Shown in pieces: positions 39,646 to 48,985 of a DNA stretch of 64,000 nucleotides. How positions within the stretch are numbered: the stretch's first letter is position 1; each line of letters starts with the position of its first letter. Position numbers and translations under genes: made by a program. Below the pieces are notes generated by a model. The model was given only the letters and a program-made list of their open reading frames with translations, ran no database searches and had not been told where the DNA came from. The DNA comes from AC-32 sp963821495. Lineage in GTDB: Bacteria; Actinomycetota; Thermoleophilia; Gaiellales; Gaiellaceae. Where the stretch lies: contig CAWGEA010000003.1 of NCBI GenBank assembly GCA_963821495.1, positions 744,001 to 808,000 on the forward strand. The letters are read 5' to 3'.

Positions 39646-42047
39646 GCGTCTGGGTCATCGAGTACGAGGGCTTCGACCCGGCGAGCGAGGGCGTGCGGGA
39701 GGCGCTCTGCACGCTCGGCAACGGCTATCTCGGGACCAGGGGCGCGGCACCGGAGGCGCAGCCCGACGAAGTCCACTACCCGGCGACCTACGCGGCGGGG
39801 GTCTACAACCGGCTGCCCACCACCGTCGCGGACCACACACTCGAGGACGAGAGCATCGTCAACCTCCCCAACTGGCTCCCGCTGACGTTCCGCGCAGAGG
39901 ACGGGTGCTGGCTGGAAGCGGCCGAATTCCTCGAGCATCGCCTCGAGCTCGACCTCCGCCGCGGTGTGCTCACCCGGCTCACACGTGCCCGCGACGACGC
40001 CGGCCGCGTGACCCAGCTGACGCAGCGGCGCATCGTCTCGATGGACAACCCGCACCTGGCCGCACTCGAGACGACGATCGTCCCCGAGAACTGGTCGGGA
40101 CGCCTGCAGGTTCGCTCGCTCCTCGACGGAAACGTCGTCAACTCCGGAGTCGCGCGCTATCGCGCTCTGGCCGGAGACCACCTCACGGCGGTCGAGACGG
40201 CAGCGCTGGAGGAGGACACGGTCGTCCTCCGGGCCCTTACGAGGAGCTCGCGCATCCTCGTCGCAGAGGCGGCCCGGACGCGCGTCGAGCGAGACGGCGC
40301 CGAAGAGGCGGTCGCGCGAACGCTCGTACAGGCGCAGGGCGCGATCGGGCACGAGCTAGCAATCGAGGTCGGCGCCGGGGAGCCCGTGACGATTGAGAAG
40401 GTCGTCACGGTCTTCACGTCGCGCGACCCCGCGCTGTCCGAGCCCGGGTATGCGGCGAGCCGCGAGATCGCCAATGCACCGCGGTTCACCGAGCTGCTCG
40501 ACAGGCACGTCCTCAACTGGCACGAGCTGTGGCGCCGCTTCGGGGTCTTGCTCGAGGAGGGCGAGGAGCGAACGAGCCGCACCGTGAACCTCCACGTCTT
40601 CCATCTCCTGCAGACCCTCTCGCGTCACACGGCCGCCATCGACGTAGGCGTGCCGGCCCGAGGCCTGCACGGAGAGGCGTACCGCGGCCACGTCTTCTGG
40701 GACGAGCTCTTCGTGATCCCGTTCGTCAACCTGCGGCTGCCCCGGCTTGCCCGCGCGCTGCTTCGCTACCGCTACCGGCGGCTGCGGGAGGCACGCTGGG
40801 CGGCGCAGGACGCGGGCTACGCGGGAGCGATGTTCCCGTGGCAGAGCGGAAGCGACGGCCGCGAGGAGACGCAGCGGCGCCACCTGAATCCGCGCTCGGG
40901 CCGCTGGCACGCCGACAACTCGTCGCTGCAGCGGCACATCAACGCCGCGATCGCCTACAACGTCTGGCAGTACTACCAGGTCACCGGCGACCTCGGCTTC
41001 CTGGCGGGCTTCGGTGCGGAGCTGATCATTGAGATCGCGCGGTTCTGGAGCTCGATCGCCTCCTTCAACCGCGCGCTCGACCGCTACGAGATCCGCGGCG
41101 TGATGGGCCCCGACGAGTACCACGACGCCTATCCGGGCGCGGAGACGGCCGGCCTCGACAACAACGCGTACACGAACGTGATGGCGGTCTGGGTGTTCTG
41201 CCGTGCCCTCGACCTGCTCGAGCTGCTCCCCTCCGACCGCGGCGACGAGCTTCGGCAGCGCCTCTCCCTCACCGTCGAGGAGATCGAGCGCTGGGAGGAC
41301 CTGAGCCGCAAGATGCGCCTCGTCTTCCACGAGGACGGCGTCCTCAGCCAGTTCGAAGGGTACGAGCGGCTCGAGGAGTTCGACTGGGAGGGCTACCGCT
41401 CCCGCTATGGCGACATCAGCCGGCTCGACCGGATCCTCGAGAGCGAGGGCGACACGCCGAATCGCTACAAGGTCTCGAAGCAGGCCGACGTGCTCATGCT
41501 CTTCTACCTCCTCTCGGCCGAGGAGCTGGGCGAGATCTTCGAGCGTCTGGGCTACGAGTTCGACGCGGAGACGATTCCGCGGGCGATCGACTACTACCTC
41601 GGCCGTACCTCCCACGGCTCGACACTGAGCCGCGTAGTCCACGCGTGGGTGCTTGCACGTTCGGATCGAAGCCGCTCCTGGGAGTTCTACCTTGAGGCGC
41701 TCGAGAGCGACGTCTCCGACATCCAGGGCGGCACGACCGCCGAGGGAATCCACGTCGGCGCAATGGTCGGAACCCTCGACCTCCTGCAGCGCTGCTACAC
41801 GGGGCTCGAGGTCCGCGAGGACGTGCTCTGGCTCAACCCCCAGCTGCCGACCGGGCTGAGGCGGCTCGTCTTCACCGTTCTCTACCGCGGACAGCTGGTC
41901 GAGCTCGAATTCGACGCCGAGGGCGTCACGATCGCATCGCAGACCTCGAGGGGTGCGCCGATCTCGATCGGGATCCAAGGGACGATCAACGAGCTCCTGG
42001 CCGGCGCCCGGCTCGAGCTCTCGGCGCCCGCGGCGCCCGCCTCGTGA
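39642..42047 (+). CDS. GH65 family disaccharide phosphorylase (trehalose/maltose type)
   Basis: The gene encodes 801 residues from GTG 39642, coupled to the HAD gene. The GH65 order is complete: N-terminal beta-sandwich (EGVREALCTLGNGYLGTRG), the (alpha/alpha)6 barrel with GLHGEAYRGHVFWDELFV, and the catalytic motif GVMGPDEYHD with the general acid Glu at about residue 492, then KQADVLMLFYLL and GTTAEGIHVGAMVGTLDLLQR phosphate/sugar loops, and a C-terminal sandwich. These inverting enzymes phosphorolyse trehalose, maltose, kojibiose or nigerose to beta-glucose 1-phosphate. Which sugar is used cannot be told. A pair with beta-phosphoglucomutase forms a complete trehalose/maltose use pathway. 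Confidence 0.92.
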   Translation: MSVWVIEYEGFDPASEGVREALCTLGNGYLGTRGAAPEAQPDEVHYPATYAAGVYNRLPTTVADHTLEDESIVNLPNWLPLTFRAEDGCWLEAAEFLEHRLELDLRRGVLTRLTRARDDAGRVTQLTQRRIVSMDNPHLAALETTIVPENWSGRLQVRSLLDGNVVNSGVARYRALAGDHLTAVETAALEEDTVVLRALTRSSRILVAEAARTRVERDGAEEAVARTLVQAQGAIGHELAIEVGAGEPVTIEKVVTVFTSRDPALSEPGYAASREIANAPRFTELLDRHVLNWHELWRRFGVLLEEGEERTSRTVNLHVFHLLQTLSRHTAAIDVGVPARGLHGEAYRGHVFWDELFVIPFVNLRLPRLARALLRYRYRRLREARWAAQDAGYAGAMFPWQSGSDGREETQRRHLNPRSGRWHADNSSLQRHINAAIAYNVWQYYQVTGDLGFLAGFGAELIIEIARFWSSIASFNRALDRYEIRGVMGPDEYHDAYPGAETAGLDNNAYTNVMAVWVFCRALDLLELLPSDRGDELRQRLSLTVEEIERWEDLSRKMRLVFHEDGVLSQFEGYERLEEFDWEGYRSRYGDISRLDRILESEGDTPNRYKVSKQADVLMLFYLLSAEELGEIFERLGYEFDAETIPRAIDYYLGRTSHGSTLSRVVHAWVLARSDRSRSWEFYLEALESDVSDIQGGTTAEGIHVGAMVGTLDLLQRCYTGLEVREDVLWLNPQLPTGLRRLVFTVLYRGQLVELEFDAEGVTIASQTSRGAPISIGIQGTINELLAGARLELSAPAAPAS

Positions 42048-42141
42048 GCGTTCGGCCGTGCTGCTACAGATGGCTTCGGGTCCTGCCTCGCAGTGAGCCA
42101 TCGCCACCCGCCCAGCGCAGGGCTCACGCGAGCTCGGAGCG

Positions 42142-44832
42142 TCAGCCGGTGGGTCGTGGTAGCGGTGGTGTGGGTGGTGTGCGGTGTCGCCAGCTGACCC
42201 AGCGTGATGCCCTGCGGGTGATGCGTCGCTCTGCGGCGCCGATGGCGCGGGCGAGCGAACGGCCGCCTTGCGGTTTGAAGAAGAGCGCGACGCCGAATTG
42301 GGCGAGGACGAGGTAGGTGGCGATCATCCCAGCCAGGATCGCGAGGAAGGTGAGTGGGAGCGGTCGGAACCCGAACAGGTGGGCGAGCGGCGGGATGTAG
42401 GGGAGGGCGACGCCGAAGGCGGCGCAGGCGAGAGTGGTCAGTAGGAGCGGGCGGCTTGGGCGGCTCTTGTAAAAGGGGACGCGGCGGGTGCGGATGACGA
42501 AGATGACGAGTGTCTGGGTGGTGAGCGACTCGACAAACCAGCCTGAGCGGAACAGGATCGGGCCGGCGTGGAAGATGCGCAGCATGACGAAGAACGTAAG
42601 GAAGTCGTAGACGCTCGAGATCGGGCCGAAGAAGGCCATGAAGCGGCGGATCATGCGGATGTCCCACTTGGCTGGTCTTGCGAGTAGCTCCTCGTCGACG
42701 TTGTCGGTCGGAATGGTCATCTCGCTGACGTCGTAGAGGAGGTTGTTGAGCAGGATCTGCGTCGGCAGCATCGGCAAGAAGGAGAGGAACAGGGAGGCGC
42801 CGGCTGCGGAAAACATGTTGCCGAAGTTCGACGAGGTGCCCATCAGGACGTACTTGATGGTGTTGGCGAAGATGCGCCGGCCCTCGACGACACCGTCGGC
42901 GATGATGCTGAGGTCCTTGTTGAGCAGGACCACGTCGGCTGCGTCCTTGGCGACGTCGGCCGCGGAGTCGACCGAGATGCCGACGTCGGCGTGGTGGAGG
43001 GCGATCGCGTCGTTGACGCCGTCGCCGAGAAAGGCAACGTCTGAGCCGAGGGTGCGCTGCGCGAGGATGATGCGCGATTTCTGCTCGGGGGTGATGCGGG
43101 CGAAGATGGTCGTCTTGGGCAGCAGCGCGATGAGGGCGGCCTCGTCGAGCGCTTCGAGTTCTTGGCCCGCAACGACTGTTCCGGGATCGAGGCCGACCTC
43201 GCCGCAGAGGTGCGCTGCCACTTGGCCGTTGTCCCCCGTCACGATCTTGACGGTGATCTCGAGACGGGCGAGGCGCGCGAGCGAGTGGCGGACGCCCGGC
43301 TTGACCGGGTCGGTGAAGCAGAGGAAGCCCTCGAGCGAGAGGTCACGCTCGTCGTCTTTGCCGAGGTGGTCGCCGGTGAGCGGACGGCTGGCGACGGCAA
43401 CGACGCGCGTGCCGGAGGCGAAGAGCCCGTCGAGGATCGCCTTTGACTCGGCAGGCACGGTCGTGCAACGGGCGAGGACGGCTTCGGGCGCGCCCTTGGA
43501 GATCAGCAGCCGTCCGTGCGCAGTGTCGACGAGGACCGAGGCCAGCTGCCGGTCGTGGTCGAAGGGCAGGCGGTCGAGCGGCGTCGGGACGCTCTCGCCG
43601 TGGGTGGTCTGCGGGGCGGCCCAGAGCGCGCGGTCGAGCTCGTTGCCGGCCTTGTCGGCGCAGGCCAGGCCGAGCATGCCTATGTGGTCGTCCGGCTTGC
43701 CCGCGCCGTCGAGCGCCTGCGTGAACGAGATCTGACCCTCGGTCAGGGTGCCGGTCTTGTCGGTGAACAGGACCTGGACGTTGCCGAGATCCTCGATCGC
43801 GACCAGGCGCTTGACGATCACGCGCTTCTTGGCCAGCCGGCGGGCGCCCGTCGCGAGGCTGACGGTGACGATCGCCGGTAGAAGCTGCGGCGTCAAACCC
43901 ACCGCGATGGCGAGCGCGAACAGGGCCGACTGGAGGATCGAGCGCCCGAGCGCGGCGTTGATGACGAAGATCGAGCTGGCCAGCACCCCGGTCACAATCG
44001 CGAGCAGGCGAGAGAAGTCCTGCAGCCCCTGCTGGAACGCGGTCACCCCCTGCTGTTCGCCCAGGTGCACTGCGATCGCGCCGAAGGCGGTGCGCGAGCC
44101 CGTACGAACGACGACGCCGAGGCCGCCGCCGCCACTCACGAGCGTGCCCATGAAGGCACACGAGCGCAGATCCAGCGGCGAGTCCCCGGGCGGTTGGGCC
44201 TCGGCCGTCTTCGTCTTGCTCAGAGACTCGCCGGTGAGCACCGATTCGTCGCACTCGAGCTCATGCACCTCGAGCAACCGCAGATCGGCAGGAACGAGGT
44301 CACCGACCCGCAGATGCACGACATCACCCGGGACGAGCTGCGTGACGGCGATCTCGGCGGTTGCCCCCTCGCGATCGACAGCGGCCAGATGCTGGATCTC
44401 GGAATGCAGCTCCTCGACCGCCTGCTCCGAGCGGTACTCGTTGAAGAAGCTCAGACCGACGCTCATCGCCATGATCGCGCCGATGATCAACGCCTCCGTC
44501 CGGTCGCCGATCGCAGCCGAGACGACGGCCGCGACCAGCAACAGCAACAGCAGGTAGCTGTGCAACTGGCGGGCGAGCACCGACCAGGCACTGACCCCGT
44601 GCGCGGCCAAGGCATTCGGCCCATAGATCCCCAGCCGCAGGCTCGCCTCGTCACTCGAAAGACCCGCATCGGACGAGCCGAGCTTGCTCAGCACGTCCGC
44701 CGCAGGCAGCGTCGCGGTGACGGAGAGCTCGGGCTCCTGTGGTTCGTCCGGCCGCCGCCTTTGAGGAGCAGCATCTGCCGCCGGTTGCGACTGGTTGCGT
44801 CCCCCCTGTTCGAGCGGCCCGCCCACCGGCAA
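42142..44832 (-). CDS. mgtA: MgtA-type P-type ATPase (Mg2+ import)
   Basis: The gene encodes 896 residues. Domains in order: a polar N-terminus, TM1-2, actuator with CDESVLTGES, TM3-4 with AVGLTPQLLPAIVTVSLATGARRL, the phosphorylation site DKTGTLT, the nucleotide domain, the hinge FLGDGVNDAIALHHADVGISVDSAADVAKDAADVVLL, and six C-terminal helices (GTSSNFGNMFSAAGASLFLSFLPMLPTQILLNNLLYDVSEM...). The GLTPQLLPAIVTVSLATGA and SNFGNMFSAAGASLFL stretches are hallmarks of MgtA/MgtB. A Pro/Arg-rich tail of about 25 residues is unusual. It lies just downstream of an acetate kinase remnant. Confidence 0.93.
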   Translation of the reverse strand: MPVGGPLEQGGRNQSQPAADAAPQRRRPDEPQEPELSVTATLPAADVLSKLGSSDAGLSSDEASLRLGIYGPNALAAHGVSAWSVLARQLHSYLLLLLLVAAVVSAAIGDRTEALIIGAIMAMSVGLSFFNEYRSEQAVEELHSEIQHLAAVDREGATAEIAVTQLVPGDVVHLRVGDLVPADLRLLEVHELECDESVLTGESLSKTKTAEAQPPGDSPLDLRSCAFMGTLVSGGGGLGVVVRTGSRTAFGAIAVHLGEQQGVTAFQQGLQDFSRLLAIVTGVLASSIFVINAALGRSILQSALFALAIAVGLTPQLLPAIVTVSLATGARRLAKKRVIVKRLVAIEDLGNVQVLFTDKTGTLTEGQISFTQALDGAGKPDDHIGMLGLACADKAGNELDRALWAAPQTTHGESVPTPLDRLPFDHDRQLASVLVDTAHGRLLISKGAPEAVLARCTTVPAESKAILDGLFASGTRVVAVASRPLTGDHLGKDDERDLSLEGFLCFTDPVKPGVRHSLARLARLEITVKIVTGDNGQVAAHLCGEVGLDPGTVVAGQELEALDEAALIALLPKTTIFARITPEQKSRIILAQRTLGSDVAFLGDGVNDAIALHHADVGISVDSAADVAKDAADVVLLNKDLSIIADGVVEGRRIFANTIKYVLMGTSSNFGNMFSAAGASLFLSFLPMLPTQILLNNLLYDVSEMTIPTDNVDEELLARPAKWDIRMIRRFMAFFGPISSVYDFLTFFVMLRIFHAGPILFRSGWFVESLTTQTLVIFVIRTRRVPFYKSRPSRPLLLTTLACAAFGVALPYIPPLAHLFGFRPLPLTFLAILAGMIATYLVLAQFGVALFFKPQGGRSLARAIGAAERRITRRASRWVSWRHRTPPTPPLPRPTG

Positions 44833-44837
44833 CCTCG

Positions 44838-45086
44838 CTAGCTGCCGCCGCCGAGCACCGTACGCACGTCGCGTGCGATCTGCAGGTCCTCCCGCGCCGC
44901 CACGACGAGCGAGCGGACGGAGGCGCCGTGCGCGCCGATCTCCGCGTCCAGCTCAGGCGACTGATTTCGGGCGGGGTCGAGCTCGATCCCGAGGAATCCG
45001 AGCCTCGCCGCTGCCCTGCTACGGATCGCCGCGGAGCGCTCGCCAACGCCGCCGTCGAGAAATTCTATGTCGCCTGAGGCCCGCAA
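44838..45086 (-). pseudogene. C-terminal fragment of acetate kinase
   Basis: Of about 400 residues, only the last 80 remain: DIEFLDGGVGERSAAIRSRAAARLGFLGIELDPARNQSPELDAEIGAHGASVRSLVVAAREDLQIARDVRTVLGG. This matches the AckA end (FTGGIGENS..VR...L.FLGI.LD...N, and the E-x-x-IA tail). The ATP-binding and acetyl-phosphate parts are missing, so the enzyme is dead. It lies six bases upstream of the mgtA start on the same strand. Confidence 0.8.
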
Positions 45087-45137
45087 CGGGCCGCCCAGCT
45101 TCCTCGAGCGAGACTGGTGTGCATGGCGATAAGGTGG

Positions 45138-45302
45138 CTATTCCTCGGCGACCACGGTGCGCCCTTCGGCTTGTGCAACCGCATCGGCCGCCGAAGTGGC
45201 CTCTTCCTCGCTGGCGTGGTCTTCGGTCACCCCTTCGCCGTAGTCGACGTGCCACATGTCGTGTTCCCGGTAGACCCGGATCGGCAGTCCGCTCTCGGGC
45301 AC
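45138..45302 (-). CDS. DUF2188-like small protein
   Basis: A protein of 54 residues from GTG 45302, after GGAGGGG at good spacing. The sequence VPESGLPIRVYREHDMWHVDYGEGV, then TEDHASEEEATSAADAVAQAEGRTVV, is the usual DUF2188 pattern of a beta hairpin with a Trp followed by a helix with A-E-A-x-x-x-A. It is too short to appear in standard searches with a length cutoff of 60. Function is unknown. Confidence 0.6.
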   Translation of the reverse strand: MPESGLPIRVYREHDMWHVDYGEGVTEDHASEEEATSAADAVAQAEGRTVVAEE

Positions 45303-45414
45303 CTGTGCCCCTCCCTCGTCGTTTCAGGCTGGCCGGTTGCCCGCCCGAAACACGTCCCCAAACGCCCGCATCAGGCGGGCGAGCGCCTGAGACAGTCCGG
45401 CGACCATTGACTGC

Positions 45415-45642
45415 TCACGATTTTCTCTTCTTCCTCGGCTCAGCCTTCTCGATTGTTGAGTCGCTTGAGGGATAGAAGACGCTCTCATGGTCGTCGTCCC
45501 AACGGACGCGGTAGTGCTCGTGCCCTGCCTCACCGAGCACCCCCAGGATCTCGCCGATCCGGCGAGTCTCTCCGACCCGGTGGCCTTCGACGATCACCAA
45601 GTCGCCGACGTGCGCTCGGGACGAATCTTGTGCTGGCGCCAT
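45415..45642 (-). CDS. DUF1918 protein (copy 3)
   Basis: The gene encodes 75 residues from ATG 45642, with GGGGAG upstream; a longer frame to 45684 adds an unsupported leader. Motifs: HVGDLVIVEGHRVGETRRIGEILGVLGEAGHEHYRVRWDDDHESVFYPSSDSTIE, with a strongly basic tail (EPRKKRKS). The basic tail could bind nucleic acid. Closest in this window to copy 2 at 34514. Confidence 0.88.
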   Translation of the reverse strand: MAPAQDSSRAHVGDLVIVEGHRVGETRRIGEILGVLGEAGHEHYRVRWDDDHESVFYPSSDSTIEKAEPRKKRKS

Positions 45643-45783
45643 CGCAGCTCCCCTTCTCGGTTTCGCGTACAGCCTATCCTCCACTCCACGCGCCAGCCAT
45701 CAACGCTTGCGTCCCCTTCGACCGGTGTTGGCGAGATGCAAGAGACCCGCCTCGCCGCCGGAGGCCCCGATAGCCTTGTGGGG

Positions 45784-46067
45784 ATGCCCACCTACGGGTA
45801 CCGCTGCCCGAAAGGCCACGAGTTCGAGGCCATCCACCGCATGGGAGCGTCGCCCCCGACTCCTGCCAAGTCTGCGGTGCCGCTCCTGTGAGCAGAGTCT
45901 TCTACCCGATCTCCACCTCCTTCACGGGCACAGGCTTCTACTCGACCGACTACGGCCAGGGCAAGCAGAAACCCGAGCCGGCAACCCCCGCCCGCGACAG
46001 CATCAAGGCATCAGACAAAGGCGCCACGAAGACGGACGAGAGGAGCGCGAACTCTTCTATGAGTTGA
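45784..46067 (+). pseudogene. FmdB-family zinc-ribbon protein, frameshifted
   Basis: ATG 45784 begins MPTYGYRCPKGHEFEAIHRM, the FmdB zinc ribbon. At the C-run 45853-45857 the frame is lost: one C is missing relative to the expected CCCCCC, after which the proper continuation (PDSCQVCGAAPVSRVFYPISTSFTGTGFYSTDYGQGKQKP) follows in another frame to TGA 46065-46067. Both CxxC pairs are intact across the two frames. The lesion may be genuine decay, programmed slippage or a sequencing error in a homopolymer. Confidence 0.8.
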
Positions 46068-46255
46068 ACGGAGGAGGCCCTACGCCGCCGTCCTGGTGGC
46101 TCGACAGGCAGAAGATCTCAAGAGACGGACTCGCGTACGGACTCGTGAAGCTCAACCCTCCCCCGGGCGTAGACCGCGCGCCCTTTCGGGCCGACAGCCT
46201 CACCGGCGAACTCGAAGAGATGCTCGCGCAGGGGTGGACCCGCGCCGAGCCCTGA
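46064..46255 (+). CDS. Small hypothetical protein
   Basis: About 63 residues from a possible TTG 46064, in another frame overlapping the end of the FmdB remnant. It contains PTPPSWWLDRQKISRDGLAYGLVKLNPPPGVDRAPFRADSLTGELEEMLAQGWTRAEP, a plausible compact alpha/beta fold. The start is weak (GAGGAG is about 17 bases away). I recognise no family. Confidence 0.35.
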   Translation: MNGGGPTPPSWWLDRQKISRDGLAYGLVKLNPPPGVDRAPFRADSLTGELEEMLAQGWTRAEP

Positions 46256-46699
46256 CCCACAGACTCCGTCCATTCGGACTGCCCGGGCTACAGAGCGAGC
46301 TGCGGCTTTGCGAAAAGCCGAGCTGGCTACGAGGCAGCGGTAACGGGCTCGCGGTCGGCCGCAGGGTGCTCCACCTCCTTCTCCGCTTCGTGTTCGGCCG
46401 CGGCGAGCACTGCTGCCGAGCTGGCCGCTCCGGCAGTGAGAGCCGCGAGCGCCCAGCCCGTGCCCCGCGCCGCTGTGAAGATCACACTGGTGAAGGAGAG
46501 CGTCGCCGCTCCCAATGCATACACCGACGCAGGTATGGGGCAGTACTGCGAGGTGCGAGGAGGTGTGGTCTAGGCCGTCCGAGCCGTTGCCAGACGGACG
46601 TCCTTGACCCCATGCAGCTTCGAGGCGCAGGACCGTCTTGACCAGGGTAGCCCTCTGTGAGAGAAAGGGCTCTCCGTCGACAGGACAAGGGGAGGCGCC
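46256..46699. other. 444-bp stretch with a doubtful small membrane ORF
   Basis: On the minus strand at 46327-46524 an open frame of 65 codons (MYALGAATLSFTSVIFTAARGTG, then a hydrophobic stretch and an acidic tail) could encode a two-helix membrane protein, but no ribosome site precedes it. The promoter of the flavin oxidoreductase at 46700 must lie in the right part. Nothing else is clear. Confidence 0.3.
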
Positions 46700-48898
46700 A
46701 TGCCCAGGGGCGACGACAAGGAACCCGGCGAATCACTCGGACCAAACGACGGGATCACCCGCCGTGACTTCCTCGACGGAGTGGCAATTGGAGCCGCCGG
46801 CCTGGCGGCCGCCGCGGCCGCACCGTATCTAACGGGTGCCGAGGCCGCGCTCGCTGCCGGAGGGCCACCGCCCGGGTATTCCTTGCCACCCGGGTACTAC
46901 CCACCGACCTCGACGGGAATCACGGGCGAGCCTGACAGCGTCGTCGGCAACACGATGAGGATCGATCCTCCCGCCTCGAGCCCGAGCGATATTCACTCGA
47001 GCACGCCCGGTCCCGGCATCCAGCCCAGCGGCGCTCGGGACGTGGACGACGACTACGACTGTGTCATCGTCGGCGCCGGCGCCAGCGGCCTGGGGGCCGC
47101 GAAGTTCTACCTCGACCGGTTCGGGCCTGATTCGAAGATCCTGCTGCTCGACCAGCTCCCGGACTTCGGCGGCAACTCACACCGCAACGAGTTTCATGTC
47201 CCCGACGCATTTCGGGGCGGCACCGACGTGATGACGCTGCGCAACGGCGGGACGGTCAATCTCGACAGCATCGGCGCGTGGAACACACCGCAGGGCGGGC
47301 TCATGGACATCCCGGGCTCCTATGGCCAGCCGGCGGTCGACATCCTTGCCTGGGCCGGGGTCGACTTCTCGACGAGCGCGCTCTGGCAGAACGGCGGTGC
47401 CGCGGGCATCCCGAACTCGTACGGGCTCTACCAGCGGTTGCTGTTCCCGGCGTCGGAGTTCGGTTCCGATTCCGTGATCCCCGCCCGGAACGTCGGTCCG
47501 TTCGCAGGCACGGAGCCCAACAACGTCGCTGGCTGGACCTCGTTCATGGGACGGACGCCGTACTCTGCGGCGGCGCGGGCCGCGATCATCAGTATCCAGA
47601 CGAGCAACGTCGATGTGATGACGGCGAAGGACGGCCCGATGACGCAGGCCGAGAAGATCCAGCGCCTCACGCAGATGACGTACAAGCAGTATCTGCAGTA
47701 CTACTGGGACTGCCCTGACGACGCGTTCTTCGGTGAGTACTGGCGCGGATCGGGCGGCCTGCTCGGCGCCGGCGGCCAGGCTGTCTCCGCCTCAGACTGC
47801 TGGGTCCTCGGGCGACCCGGGTTTCCCGACGCCCTCGGTCTGGGCAGCACGGACGACTTGGTGTTCCCCGGGATCGGGCGGACGCCGCAGCAGGACGCGA
47901 AGTCCGCGGCCAGCCCGACGCGTGCTTGGCCCGACGGCAACATCTCGCTGCTCAAGCTCATCGTCGCCAAGCTGATCCCGGCGGCGCAGCCCGATGTCGG
48001 CGGCCAGCGTCCCACCCAGTTGACCATCCTCCAGTCGAAAACCGACTACGGCGCCCTCGACCAGAGGACGAACAGCGTCCGCATCCGGCTGAACAGCACG
48101 GTCATCGACGTCAAGCCGGGCGTGGGTGCGAACGACATCGCCAAGATCGTCTACATCACCCCGAACAAGAAGGCCGAGCGGGTTCGGGCCAGACACGTGA
48201 TCATGGCCTGCTGGAACCGGGTCACGGCGCGGATCGTCAGGGGTCTACCCCAGAATCAGGTGGACAACCTGTGCTACGCGCGCAAGGTGCCGCTGATCTA
48301 CGGTCGAGCCGGGTTGAACAACTGGCAAGCGTGGGCCGACGCGAAGGTCAGCAACATCAGTCCGCGAGGAACGAGTCTCTTCTGGGACTCGACGAGCGTG
48401 GCTGCGGGGGCTGGATTTGGACCGAGCGGTAGCCCGGTGTACGGGCCCACGCCGAACCAGCCCCCTGCTTCGCCGGCGCAGCTTTCGTTCACGGTCGTCC
48501 CGAACCGTCCGGACGCCATCCCGCAGCTGTACGCATACGAGAGCGGCCGCCAGATGCTGCTCGGGATGAGCTTCCAGGACCTCGAAAACGCACTCTGGGA
48601 TGTGATCGACCGCGTGGTCAATCAGCAGGGGGGCGATTTCGAGCCGGGGCGAGACGTCAACTCGATCATGATCAACCGCTGGAACTACGGGTACGCGCAC
48701 GAGCTGAGCTCGGTCTTCGATCCGTCTCTCTACGGACCGTGGGCCGAGCAGCCGCAACGAAAGGGATCCGTGCCGTTCGGCAACGTCGCGATCGCCTGCT
48801 CGGACTCGGAGGCGTTCGCGTACACACACAGCGCGGTCAACGAGGGCTTCCGGGCGGTCAACGACCTGCCGGGAAACGCGCCTATCCTCGTCCCGTGA
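46700..48898 (+). CDS. Tat-exported FAD-dependent amine-oxidase-like oxidoreductase
   Basis: The gene encodes 732 residues from ATG 46700 after GGGGAGG. A twin-arginine signal (ITRRDFLDGVAIGAAGLAAAAAAPYL) is followed by a Pro-rich linker and a Rossmann FAD motif YDCVIVGAGASGLGAAKFYLD at about 115-135, with LLLDQLPDFGGNSHRNEF as the second flavin segment. The C-terminus has VAIACSDSEAFAYTHSAVNEGFRAVNDL, the flavin-closing motif. Length and domain order fit the spermidine-dehydrogenase-like/NAD(P)-binding periplasmic family, so an exported amine dehydrogenase is likely; substrate is unproven. No cytochrome partner is next to it. Confidence 0.85.
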   Translation: MPRGDDKEPGESLGPNDGITRRDFLDGVAIGAAGLAAAAAAPYLTGAEAALAAGGPPPGYSLPPGYYPPTSTGITGEPDSVVGNTMRIDPPASSPSDIHSSTPGPGIQPSGARDVDDDYDCVIVGAGASGLGAAKFYLDRFGPDSKILLLDQLPDFGGNSHRNEFHVPDAFRGGTDVMTLRNGGTVNLDSIGAWNTPQGGLMDIPGSYGQPAVDILAWAGVDFSTSALWQNGGAAGIPNSYGLYQRLLFPASEFGSDSVIPARNVGPFAGTEPNNVAGWTSFMGRTPYSAAARAAIISIQTSNVDVMTAKDGPMTQAEKIQRLTQMTYKQYLQYYWDCPDDAFFGEYWRGSGGLLGAGGQAVSASDCWVLGRPGFPDALGLGSTDDLVFPGIGRTPQQDAKSAASPTRAWPDGNISLLKLIVAKLIPAAQPDVGGQRPTQLTILQSKTDYGALDQRTNSVRIRLNSTVIDVKPGVGANDIAKIVYITPNKKAERVRARHVIMACWNRVTARIVRGLPQNQVDNLCYARKVPLIYGRAGLNNWQAWADAKVSNISPRGTSLFWDSTSVAAGAGFGPSGSPVYGPTPNQPPASPAQLSFTVVPNRPDAIPQLYAYESGRQMLLGMSFQDLENALWDVIDRVVNQQGGDFEPGRDVNSIMINRWNYGYAHELSSVFDPSLYGPWAEQPQRKGSVPFGNVAIACSDSEAFAYTHSAVNEGFRAVNDLPGNAPILVP

Positions 48899-48985
48899 TC
48901 CACGACGGGATGTCGGCGACCACTGCAGAGGACTGGGATCGGATCGACCCGTCTCGAACGGGTCTCCGTTGAGACGGCTCCGCAC

